NCBI RefSeq assembly: GCF_900240215.1
Contig: NZ_LT964681.1
Span: 551,006 to 584,921 of the forward strand
Source: Raoultibacter timonensis
Lineage (GTDB): Bacteria > Actinomycetota > Coriobacteriia > Coriobacteriales > Eggerthellaceae
Length of the DNA: 33,916 bases
Direction: 5' to 3'
Each line of letters starts with the position of its first letter. The stretch's first letter is position 1. Positions 24,241 to 32,434 of this stretch are shown here, in pieces. The notes below the pieces were generated by a model. That model was not told where the DNA came from. It saw nothing but the letters and a program-made list of their open reading frames with translations, and did not search any database. The position numbers were made by a program, and so were the translations under genes.

Positions 24241-26832
24241 CTACCCGATCAAGCCCAGTTCCCGCGCTTTCAGCACGGCGTCCATGGCGGTGTGCACGTC
24301 GAGCTTGCGATAGGCGGCTGCCGTATGGCTCTTGATCGTGGGGATGGAGAGCCCCGTTTCCTCAGCGATCTCGGCGTTGCTCATCCCGCTGGCCAGAAGC
24401 TCCAGCATGCGCGCCTGCTGGCGCGAAAGCCTGACGGGCTTGTCGTTCGCGGTGAGGTTTGCCGTGACCCCGCGGAAGCGCTTTGCCCGATCGTGGGAGG
24501 CCAAGAGCGTCTCCTGCACAAAGACGCGAGCGAGCGGTCCACTGTAATCGGGCCGCGCGATATGCGATGCCAGGCTCTTGAGCGCCGGCTCGATCGACGC
24601 CCCCTCGTCGGCGACAACGCGGAAGAACCCGTAGGGCTGGAGCACCTCGAGCGCATCGGCAAGAGCCTCGAGCGCTTCTTCCCTCTTCCCGCATGCCCAA
24701 CGAAGCGACGCGAGCAGAGCGCCTGCCTCGCCGATGTCGAGCGGGCGGCAGAAACCACGCCCGAACTCCAGCAGGGCCTTCAGCAGATGCTCGGATTCCT
24801 CCACGCGACCGAGCACGGCGAACGCCCGTGCCGTCGTGAAATGCTGGAACACGCGAACCAGATCGATACGGTCGACAACGTCGACGAAATACCCGTCGAG
24901 CCATTCGCGGGCAACGCGCGCGTCGGCGTCGAACAACGCCAGCTTCGCCTGGTACGCCAGCAGATTGTGCTGGAAGTGCGGGGCGTCGCTTTCCACATAC
25001 GCTTCAAGGCAAGCCATGGCTCCAGCCGCTTCGTCCTTCCGCCCCATCTGCCAGAGCGTCGCGTGGCGCATGATGCCGATGCAGATACGCCCGTCCGCTT
25101 TGTTTTCGGGGATAAGCGCACTCTCGGCATCGAGAACGCCGTCGAGCGCTTCGCCGAGCCGGTTGCGCTCATACGCGAAGCTCGCCGGAATAAGCGCTTG
25201 GATATAGCCCCATTCGGTTCCCAGAAGCGGACCGAACGTCGCGCCCAGCAGCTCCATGCCCCGTTCCTCAAGCGCAATGGCGGAGTAGTCCACATTGCTG
25301 CGGTGTGGGTACGGAAGGTTCTGCGTGAACGACACCAGCGTAGTGGCGAGTCCGTTCGGGGTAAAGCGCTTGATCAGACGACCGAACTTCGAGAATCGCT
25401 TCGCCTTGTCGATGATGGTGGTGCGGTGGTCGATGCTGTAGGAAAGCGTCGCCGATTCCACGAAGCGCGAATCGAACGCGGCGATGCGCGGCAGCGCGCG
25501 GTACAGTTCGTCAAGATGGTGCTCGAAGCGCTCCCGCTGTCCGGTGAGGTAGTCGTACCACAGCGCCAGGATGTGCAGCGGGGGGCAATCACGGTACGCA
25601 TGCTCGGGGAGCTCGTCCAGCGCGAGCGTACGCATGAAATCGGCGCAATCGGCCACCGAGCCCGATCTGTTCTCGTAGAGGTAGAGCAGCAGGTACGTGT
25701 CCATGCCGGAAAAATCGCCGCTTTCCAGCCAGAACCGCAACGCTTGCGTATAGTCGAAGCGTGCGCGCGAATACTCGGCTGCGCGCTTGCAGAGCGCTGC
25801 TCGATCGATACCGCTTTCACACACCTTATCCTGCAAAAAATCGCGGAAGAGGTGGTGGTAGCGATACGAGTTGCCGGAAAGCCGCATGAGAAACGTGTTC
25901 GAGCGCGCGAGCTCGTCCATGATTTCAGCCGCGTCGCCGCAACCCGATAGTATCTCGGCAAGCTCGGCGTCGAACTCGTCGGCCACGCTCGTAGCAAGGC
26001 AGAAGCTCCGAAGATCCTCATCCCACGTGCTCCACACCTGCTCGTCGAAGAAATCGCCGAACAAGGACCGGCTATCTCCTTTTGTCACCTGGCCCGACTT
26101 GGCCAACGCCGCCACACCGATAGCCCATCCCTCGGTTGCGGCAAGCACGATGCGGCTTTCGTCGACGGACAGGGAGCGCCCGAGCGATTTGAAGTAGGCT
26201 CTGATCTCATCGGCGGCAAACCGCAGATCGCCTGCATCCAGCACAGCGGGATCCCGGTCGATGCCGAACGCCGTCCACTCGTCGGGAGGTTCTCGCCGAG
26301 ACAGGAAAAACAGGACGAACGCCTTGGGAAGGCGCTTCAAAACAACGGAAAGCGATTTGACGATCTCACGGTTCTCGATGAAGTGAAGGTCGTCGAAAAC
26401 GAGCGCGCAGCGATGATCGAGCGGCTGCATCTCGGCTATGAGGCGGATGGTGTGCTCCACGGGAGAAAGCGAGAACGACGGGCTGGCCAGCACCCCGCGC
26501 ATGGCCGCGTTTTCAGGTTGGACGGAATACAGCCCGGTTGCAAGCTGCTTGTAGAACATCGAGGGAACGTCGTCGTAGCGGTCGAGGCCGATCCAAACCG
26601 CCGGCAGCTTCGTCTTCTGCAACCACAAAAGCGTCGATACCGTCTTTCCGCTGCCCGCTGGAGCGCCGATGTAGACGTAGCGTTTGCGCGCGGCGCGGTC
26701 GAGGGCATCGACGACGCGCAAGCGCGGTGCGCAGACGTCCGGCAACGCAGCCGGTTCGAACTTGTCGCTCAGGATGAGATCGGCCTGCGGGCTCGCAGGC
26801 CCAACGGCAGGATCCCTGCTCCCGATTGGCAC
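24241..26832 (-). CDS. MalT-like (LAL/STAND) LuxR transcriptional regulator
   Basis: A cytosolic 863-residue transcription regulator. The N-terminal NTPase has Walker A GAPAGSGKT at 56-64 and Walker B ALVFDDLH at about 143-150. A helical repeat region follows (about 400-780). The C-terminal LuxR HTH (about 803-863) contains LSRQQARMLELLASGMSNAE, then IAEETGLSIPTIKSHTAAAY and RKLDVHT. This architecture is that of MalT-type activators, which bind ATP and an inducer before activating transcription. I set the start at GTG 26832, with AAGGGGG five bases upstream. The longer ATG frame from 26934 would include the -10 element and operator, so it is unlikely. The gene is divergent from the giant surface protein, and its promoter overlaps the shared palindromic operator, suggesting autoregulation. 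Inducer unknown. Confidence 0.92.
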   Translation of the reverse strand: MPIGSRDPAVGPASPQADLILSDKFEPAALPDVCAPRLRVVDALDRAARKRYVYIGAPAGSGKTVSTLLWLQKTKLPAVWIGLDRYDDVPSMFYKQLATGLYSVQPENAAMRGVLASPSFSLSPVEHTIRLIAEMQPLDHRCALVFDDLHFIENREIVKSLSVVLKRLPKAFVLFFLSRREPPDEWTAFGIDRDPAVLDAGDLRFAADEIRAYFKSLGRSLSVDESRIVLAATEGWAIGVAALAKSGQVTKGDSRSLFGDFFDEQVWSTWDEDLRSFCLATSVADEFDAELAEILSGCGDAAEIMDELARSNTFLMRLSGNSYRYHHLFRDFLQDKVCESGIDRAALCKRAAEYSRARFDYTQALRFWLESGDFSGMDTYLLLYLYENRSGSVADCADFMRTLALDELPEHAYRDCPPLHILALWYDYLTGQRERFEHHLDELYRALPRIAAFDSRFVESATLSYSIDHRTTIIDKAKRFSKFGRLIKRFTPNGLATTLVSFTQNLPYPHRSNVDYSAIALEERGMELLGATFGPLLGTEWGYIQALIPASFAYERNRLGEALDGVLDAESALIPENKADGRICIGIMRHATLWQMGRKDEAAGAMACLEAYVESDAPHFQHNLLAYQAKLALFDADARVAREWLDGYFVDVVDRIDLVRVFQHFTTARAFAVLGRVEESEHLLKALLEFGRGFCRPLDIGEAGALLASLRWACGKREEALEALADALEVLQPYGFFRVVADEGASIEPALKSLASHIARPDYSGPLARVFVQETLLASHDRAKRFRGVTANLTANDKPVRLSRQQARMLELLASGMSNAEIAEETGLSIPTIKSHTAAAYRKLDVHTAMDAVLKARELGLIG

Positions 26833-26914
26833 GTGCGCCCCCTTCCATCGTGACCGTTCCGACCCATGACCGACGCACCGTCCTCTCGTCCTGCTTTTCG
26901 TGCTGACAAACGAA

Positions 26915-26972
26915 AGTATAGCCCAAAACCTCATACCGTATGATGGTGCTGCCGCCTAAGAACACGTATATT
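26915..26972. promoter_or_regulatory. Divergent promoter with palindromic operator (copy 1)
   Basis: The perfect palindrome TCATACCGTATGA is at 26931-26943, inside a 25-bp block (26923-26947) repeated exactly at 32223-32247. Rightward, TATATT at 26967-26972 is a -10 with a poor -35 (TGGTGC) abutting the palindrome, placing its centre near -43 as for class II activators. Leftward, minus-strand TATACT (26920-26915) is the regulator -10, with its -35 position falling inside the palindrome. ACCTCATA recurs at 26995, close to the ribosome-binding site of the surface gene. Confidence 0.7.
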
Positions 26973-27017
26973 CGACTGTACTGATATGAAATTCACCTCA
27001 TATGACAAGGAGGGCAT

Positions 27018-30000
27018 ATGCCCGAGAAACATGACGGCAGCATGGAGCTGTCAAGGCGTACTTTCGTAGCGGGAACAGGTGTTTTGGCGCTTTCCTGCTC
27101 GCTTGCCTCCTTGGGTTTCGACCCGACGATCCCGAGCGCCTACGCCGACGAACCGGAGCAAGATACAGCCGAAACCGCGTCGACCGACGACTCGATAACC
27201 GCGCAATCGCAGGCCGGTGCGCAGAATTACTTTTCCGATCCGGCTTCCTACAAGGACTTCAAGCTCGACGTGCAAAACGTGCCCGCTGACTTCAACGGCG
27301 ACACGTCAAACGACCCCCTCGCGGGTTTCACAACGCTCGACCCGCAGAACCTCTACGTAGGCTACGTGAACCGAACCGACTACGACAGGGGGAGCGCCTA
27401 CGTGGCAGACAGCCTCGAGGCGCTCTCCGCACCCTCGATGAAGCTCGACAGCATGGCGCGCAAAACCCTCGGAGCAACATCCCTCGACACCAACTGGAAG
27501 GATTACCAGTACCACGCGAACAACGCGTGCACGCTCGAACATAGCGGAGAGCAGCTCATCGTCTCGAACACCATCTACACGGGCACCTATCAGTCAAGCC
27601 ACAGCAACGATCGGGAAAGCGGGCAGGACATCCAACTGCAGCGCTTCGCGAACGGGCGGGTTCAAACGATGGCCAGAGCCCGCCACGACCTGACCGCGAA
27701 AAACGATCCGCTCATCATGGAGCACATCCAGCAGGAGGGCTCGCTCGGGCTCTTGGCCATGGTCGGCGGCGATTTCGACGGTGACGGAAACCAGGAGCTC
27801 GCCATCTACAACCCCTACCCCGCAGGTCCCCACATCGTCATCTACCGCTTCGATTCCTCGAAGGGAGTCCTCGTCAACGAGCAGACCATCTACCTCGGCG
27901 ACATCGAATACGGCTTCAAAGGCTCCTTCAACGACTGGCGTATGCCTATCGTCCACCTGGCTACGTTCTCGCACGGCAGCTACGACGACCTCGTCATCAC
28001 CATGAGCCTGCCGCTCACCTACCAGGCCGGCCTCGGGGATCGCAACCAATCCTCGAGCATGACCATCTATTCGAGGAAAACCGGGTATTCGCGATCCAAA
28101 CTCGAGCAAGTATACCGATATACCCCCAATTACGTGCCGTATCGCATGCGGTTCGCTTCGGCGTTGCAGACCGACCTCAACGGCAACGGCGAACCCGAGC
28201 TTATCCTTGCTGGACACTGCAACATGTACAACACCGGCGATATGGTTGGCTGGATGGAATCAGATAAGAACCTCGTGCAAATGTTCACGTTCGACGCGGC
28301 GAAGAGCATCTACCAGTTCGTCTGGGACACCCCGCAGGTCGTATCTGCATTAAGCGATATCTACGTGCAGTACGAGATGTGCGAGCCCGCAGCGCTCGCC
28401 ACGGGCAAGTTCCTGCGCTCCGAGGCCAACGATCTGCTCTTCTTGGAGGGCTACGTGTTCTCGCTCTCTTCCACCAACAAAAAGGGCGATTCGGAGGCTG
28501 CGCACTTCAAGGACGGCAGCTTCACCTCGCTGTACCATATGGATCTGACGGGCTACCGAAACCATTTCATCACCAAAGCGGTTTCCGGCAACTTCGCCAA
28601 AACGAACATCGGCACCGAACAGCTCGTCGTGCAGAGCGGCGCCGCGGAGTCGAGCAACTACACGGTCACTTACGACGTGCGCTGGGTGCAGGACCAAAAC
28701 GGCAAGCTCACAACCCAGGATACCGACCCCAGCTTCATCAGCAACGCGAAAACCGATGACAACGGCACATTTCTAACCATCGCTGCCTGCGATATCAACA
28801 AGAACAACGCCTTCAAGTTCGCGCTGAAATCAAAATCGTTCGGCTGGAGCGCACCGCAGCCCCTTGCCGTCTTAACCAGCGTACCGTATTGGAGCGAGCT
28901 TAGCGACGAGAGGCTCGGCGACGAGAAGACGAGCATCGGAACCACAACCTTCGGCATCTCGTCATCCGAATCGGCGGGCACCGAGGGCAGGTGGAGCTTA
29001 GGCGGCGGCTTCAACATGTCCGCCGAGCTGCTCTTGGGTGCCGGGTTCTTCGGAAACGAAGCGATGCTGGGTGGCGGCTTCGATTTCGAGGCGATGTTCA
29101 ACTACGCGGGCAGCTACTACCGCGAACGCAACGTCGAGCACTCGCTGTCGTACGGGGAATACGCGGGCAGGAACATGGTCGTCACATCGGCGGTGCCGGT
29201 CGTCGTCTACGAGTACGACGTATACGTGCCCGAGTTCACGGTCACGCAGCAATACCTCGACGAGTACAACAAGCACGCAGAGCCCAACAAAAAATGGGGG
29301 CGGGAGAAGGTGGGTACCAAAGCGGGAAACACCCACGTAGCCTATAAGGTGACCAACACCTACGATGCGACCCTCGGGCTCATGACGCTCGACGATTACA
29401 ACAAAGCGGCGGCGAACGCGGGAACCGAAGACATACCGGTCATCGACATGGACCAGGTGTTCCCGCACACGCAGGGCGATCCCACCACCTATCCCACCCA
29501 AACGAGCACGATCGCAAACGTGCACAACGGCGCCATGATCTCAAGCGCCAACGCCGTGCCGATTACCGCCGATGTGGGCACGGAAACGTCGGTGGGCGTA
29601 ACCGTAACCGATACGACGCAGTTCACCAACGGGTTCGACATAACCGTAGGCGGAGGCATGTCCTTGGGCGTGCAGGCCGAAGAGACGATCTTCTTCGCCA
29701 TGTCGTTTACCGGGCACGCGGGGTGGAAAGCCGAAGTGTCGGGCGGCGCCAGCTGGGTATCCTCGCAAACGAAAGGCGCGCAGTTCTCCACTACGCTCCC
29801 CTCGCTGCACCCCCTTGACTATCTGGAGCACAAAGGAAACGAATACTCCTACGACGTGCGTCTGACCGTATGGCAAACCGAAGCTGTGAAAAAGTACCCG
29901 CTAGTCATCGGCTACGTGGTGGGGGGAACCGGGTCGGGTGCCGCGCCAAAGAGCCTTCCGCGCTACCCCATTGCGTACAGCGCGAACGAAACCAGCATCA

Positions 30001-31847
30001 TCTGGGCCTGGAGCAACGACACCACCCGCCCTGCACAAGCCTACGGCGTGGCACTGCCCACGAGCACCGGCGGCTGGACGACGCAAGGAAACGTGCTGGA
30101 CGCCAAGACGACCAGGTTCTGGTGTCAAACCGGCCTCACGGCGGGCGATACCCGACAGGTGCGGTTCCAGGCCTACGACGGCATGGACCAGCGCAACCCG
30201 AGCGCCTTGGGGCCCGCGATCGTCGGCACTACGATCGGCGGCGATGCCCCCGTCATCGACGAGCAGCCGAAAACCACGAGCGTATTCGGGGGAGACCCCG
30301 TCACGCTTTCCGTACGCGCGCACTCCCAACGCGGCGAAACCCTGAGCTATCAGTGGTTCTACCTCGACATAAGCAACGACGCCTATGCGGAATGGAAACC
30401 CATCGTAGGCGAAACGGGACCCGACTACGTCATCGACGCGGCCGATACCCTGTGGAACGGAACGCTCTTTTGCGTGGACGTGATGGACCGGACGATCAAC
30501 GCAAGCGGCGTGGTGCCGACGGTGCGCTCGCAACCGGCGCGGCTGGGCGTCGAGCAAACGAACGCAATCGCAGACCCCGACGCTGCTGCGGCGACGCTCA
30601 GGATGGTGCCGACCGTCTCGCTCGAACTGACGCCCACCGACGGCAGCACCATCGTCCAGCATCACAACGAATTCTTCGTCCCCTATGGCTGCGAATTCAA
30701 CATGGCCTTCACCGTGAAGGACGCTGAGGGCAACCCGTGCCTCGGCAAAATCACCCTCACCAGGTACACCTTCGAGAACGGCAGCCGCAATTTCGGAACG
30801 AGCAAGGATTTTGCCCTCACAGACGGACTGCATACGCTTGAACACGAGCAGCCGTTCTCCGATGTACTCTACTGGCCCCCCACGCCTTCGGGGGGCGAGG
30901 GCGCGCGGGTGTTTGAAGTCGAGGCTCGTCTTTCGCTGGACAGCCCCACGGTCGATACGGTGCTGCCCATCGTCGAGTACTTCATCGTCAACTACGGCAC
31001 GGTGGTGCCTGAGCGCGCCGCCCATCTGCTCACCTGCGACACCGAGGGCCTTCTGCCCAGCGGATCAACCTACGCCCTCACGAAGCACATGCCCCTGCCC
31101 GACATCGCCCCCGCGATGGTGAGCGCGCAGTTCGAGGGCTGGTTCACCGACGCTGACCTGGCAGACCCGTTCGAGCCCCCGTTCGCGCCCGGCCCCGGGC
31201 AGACGACGCTGTACAGCGCGTGGTCGCAGGATGAGTACGCCATCTCCTACGATTTGGACGGCGGGACGAACAGCTCGGACAACCCCGATACGCTCACCAA
31301 CGACACCACGACGGTCACGCTGCGCGACCCCTCGAAGGAGGGCTACGCGTTCGAGGGCTGGTATGCCGACAGCTCGTTCTCGCAGCCCGTCACGATCCTC
31401 CCGCGCGGAGCCACAAGCGACCAAAGCCTTTCGGCCAAGTGGCGCCTCATCGAGTATCCCCTGTTCTACGCCGCAGGCATCGGCACGAACCCCGCGAGCA
31501 ACCCGCACTCCTACACGGTGCTCGACGACGATCTGGCCATCGCGCCGCCTACGTTCGAAACCGCGACACCGAATACCGGCACCTGGTATGCCGACCCGTT
31601 CTTCGCGCAGAAGGCAGCGACCGTCATACCGGCGGGAAGCACCGGCGACAAGGTGTTCTACGCCTACGGTGGAGAATCCGGCGGATCAGGAACCAGACCG
31701 GGGTCCCCCGTTCTCGCAAAGACCGGCGACGGCCTTGCGGGACTCGCGCAGCTCGCCGTGTTCGGTCTCTTCGCGTTCGGCTGCACGATGGGCGTCGCCG
31801 CCGTGCAGGAGTACCGTCGGTGCAAGAATAAGCCGACCGACCGCTAA
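27018..31847 (+). CDS. Giant Tat-exported, LAKTG-anchored surface protein with FG-GAP-like, Ig-like and InlB-B-type repeats
   Basis: A 1609-residue cell-wall protein. SRRTF at 12-16, a hydrophobic core and the AYA|DE cleavage site near 43 form a Tat-type signal. Calcium-loop FG-GAP/VCBS-like motifs occur at about 250 (GGDFDGDGNQELAIYNP) and 384 (QTDLNGNGEPELILAG), suggesting a beta-propeller. Two Gly/Ser/Thr-rich amphipathic beta stretches lie at about 640-712 and 850-926. An Ig-like domain (about 1077-1160) follows. Flg_new/InlB-B-type repeats are seen at about 1340-1550, the clearest beginning ISYDLDGGT and containing GYAFEGWYAD. The C-terminus has LAKTGDG near 1566, a membrane helix and a basic tail: a sortase signal of the LAxTG (class E) kind. 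An AAGGAGGG ribosome-binding site precedes ATG. Probably an adhesin or surface binding protein; ligand unknown. No sortase gene is in the window. Confidence 0.85.
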   Translation: MPEKHDGSMELSRRTFVAGTGVLALSCSLASLGFDPTIPSAYADEPEQDTAETASTDDSITAQSQAGAQNYFSDPASYKDFKLDVQNVPADFNGDTSNDPLAGFTTLDPQNLYVGYVNRTDYDRGSAYVADSLEALSAPSMKLDSMARKTLGATSLDTNWKDYQYHANNACTLEHSGEQLIVSNTIYTGTYQSSHSNDRESGQDIQLQRFANGRVQTMARARHDLTAKNDPLIMEHIQQEGSLGLLAMVGGDFDGDGNQELAIYNPYPAGPHIVIYRFDSSKGVLVNEQTIYLGDIEYGFKGSFNDWRMPIVHLATFSHGSYDDLVITMSLPLTYQAGLGDRNQSSSMTIYSRKTGYSRSKLEQVYRYTPNYVPYRMRFASALQTDLNGNGEPELILAGHCNMYNTGDMVGWMESDKNLVQMFTFDAAKSIYQFVWDTPQVVSALSDIYVQYEMCEPAALATGKFLRSEANDLLFLEGYVFSLSSTNKKGDSEAAHFKDGSFTSLYHMDLTGYRNHFITKAVSGNFAKTNIGTEQLVVQSGAAESSNYTVTYDVRWVQDQNGKLTTQDTDPSFISNAKTDDNGTFLTIAACDINKNNAFKFALKSKSFGWSAPQPLAVLTSVPYWSELSDERLGDEKTSIGTTTFGISSSESAGTEGRWSLGGGFNMSAELLLGAGFFGNEAMLGGGFDFEAMFNYAGSYYRERNVEHSLSYGEYAGRNMVVTSAVPVVVYEYDVYVPEFTVTQQYLDEYNKHAEPNKKWGREKVGTKAGNTHVAYKVTNTYDATLGLMTLDDYNKAAANAGTEDIPVIDMDQVFPHTQGDPTTYPTQTSTIANVHNGAMISSANAVPITADVGTETSVGVTVTDTTQFTNGFDITVGGGMSLGVQAEETIFFAMSFTGHAGWKAEVSGGASWVSSQTKGAQFSTTLPSLHPLDYLEHKGNEYSYDVRLTVWQTEAVKKYPLVIGYVVGGTGSGAAPKSLPRYPIAYSANETSIIWAWSNDTTRPAQAYGVALPTSTGGWTTQGNVLDAKTTRFWCQTGLTAGDTRQVRFQAYDGMDQRNPSALGPAIVGTTIGGDAPVIDEQPKTTSVFGGDPVTLSVRAHSQRGETLSYQWFYLDISNDAYAEWKPIVGETGPDYVIDAADTLWNGTLFCVDVMDRTINASGVVPTVRSQPARLGVEQTNAIADPDAAAATLRMVPTVSLELTPTDGSTIVQHHNEFFVPYGCEFNMAFTVKDAEGNPCLGKITLTRYTFENGSRNFGTSKDFALTDGLHTLEHEQPFSDVLYWPPTPSGGEGARVFEVEARLSLDSPTVDTVLPIVEYFIVNYGTVVPERAAHLLTCDTEGLLPSGSTYALTKHMPLPDIAPAMVSAQFEGWFTDADLADPFEPPFAPGPGQTTLYSAWSQDEYAISYDLDGGTNSSDNPDTLTNDTTTVTLRDPSKEGYAFEGWYADSSFSQPVTILPRGATSDQSLSAKWRLIEYPLFYAAGIGTNPASNPHSYTVLDDDLAIAPPTFETATPNTGTWYADPFFAQKAATVIPAGSTGDKVFYAYGGESGGSGTRPGSPVLAKTGDGLAGLAQLAVFGLFAFGCTMGVAAVQEYRRCKNKPTDR

Positions 31848-31859
31848 ACGGCGTTCCAA

Positions 31860-31909
31860 GCAAAGCGCCCGGCCCGACTCTCGGAAGCGGGCCGGGCGCT
31901 TTGCATTTT
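31860..31909 (+). terminator. Rho-independent terminator of the giant surface gene
   Basis: GCAAAGCGCCCGGCCCG and CGGGCCGGGCGCTTTGC form a perfect 17-bp stem around an 11-base loop, followed by ATTTTG. It begins 13 bases after the stop codon, so the downstream surface gene needs its own promoter. From here to about 32222 (300 bp) I see no gene, repeat or RNA. Confidence 0.92.
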
Positions 31910-32222
31910 GCACCGCCAACGAAGCCCACGCGCCTTCTCTCCTAAACCGCGAAATCCCCCACGGCATACAGCGGCAAGTCACACACAACTCCATCTTGCC
32001 TGGGAGGCAACGGGGAAAACGATAAGCGCGCTCGAAACCAAAGCGGTTTACGGAAACACGGGGCCGCATTCCGCCGCGATTTCGATAGTGCGTGCGCCGC
32101 GAGCGCGCTGCTTGGGTACGCGCTTCGGCCCTGGCGGCGCCTTCACCGGACGAAGGGCTGCGCATCTCGACGCCGGAACAGGGGTATGAGCAGGTAATCC
32201 GACTGAATTCCATAAAAAGTAT

Positions 32223-32272
32223 CCAAAACCTCATACCGTATGATGGTTCGCCTCTGTGGCCAAACGTATAGT
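32223..32272 (+). promoter_or_regulatory. Promoter with palindromic operator (copy 2)
   Basis: The block 32223-32247 is identical to 26923-26947 and contains TCATACCGTATGA at 32231-32243. The -10 TATAGT at 32267-32272 has the same distance from the palindrome as in copy 1 (exactly 5300 bp apart in every element). The -35 position (TGGTTC) is again poor, as expected for activator dependence. An extra half-site CCGTATGA lies at 32307-32314. Confidence 0.7.
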
Positions 32273-32332
32273 TTATATGATTGTTTTCATCATGTTTTAA
32301 AGACAGCCGTATGACCAGGACAAGGAGCAGGA

Positions 32333-32389
32333 ATGGTTAAGAAGAAAGTTGGCGATACGTTGCCAACGATACCGCAGCAGCATACATAG
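32333..32389 (+). CDS. 18-codon upstream ORF / leader peptide (putative)
   Basis: AAGGAG lies five bases before ATG, a better ribosome-binding site than that of the downstream surface gene. It encodes MVKKKVGDTLPTIPQQHT and stops 45 bp before the surface gene start. GTTGGC and GCCAAC inside it (32348-32367) can form a 6-bp hairpin. The leader around its start resembles that of the giant surface gene (TATGAC, then ACAAGGAG), so its ATG corresponds by position to that gene's start codon. It may be a leader peptide controlling translation or a remnant of a duplicated gene 5' end. Confidence 0.4.
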   Translation: MVKKKVGDTLPTIPQQHT

Positions 32390-32434
32390 GAACTCGAACC
32401 ATCTTTACGTTGTGCGCACAGAAAGGAACCTCCG

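Noticed and set aside
24300-25950. A 552-codon plus-strand frame
   Set aside because: Antisense to the MalT-like regulator, with no motifs of its own.
26833-26934. Longer ATG start for the MalT-like regulator
   Set aside because: It would place a TATACT -10 and the palindromic operator in or at the coding region; the GTG at 26832 has AAGGGGG at ideal spacing.
30878-30897. C6/G6 hairpin inside the giant surface gene
   Set aside because: Short six-base runs are common in this GC-rich DNA; unlike the C9 tracts they give little slippage expectation, and the coding frame explains them.
29901-31025. A 374-codon minus-strand frame
   Set aside because: Antisense to the giant surface protein; His/Arg/Val-rich and without a ribosome-binding site.
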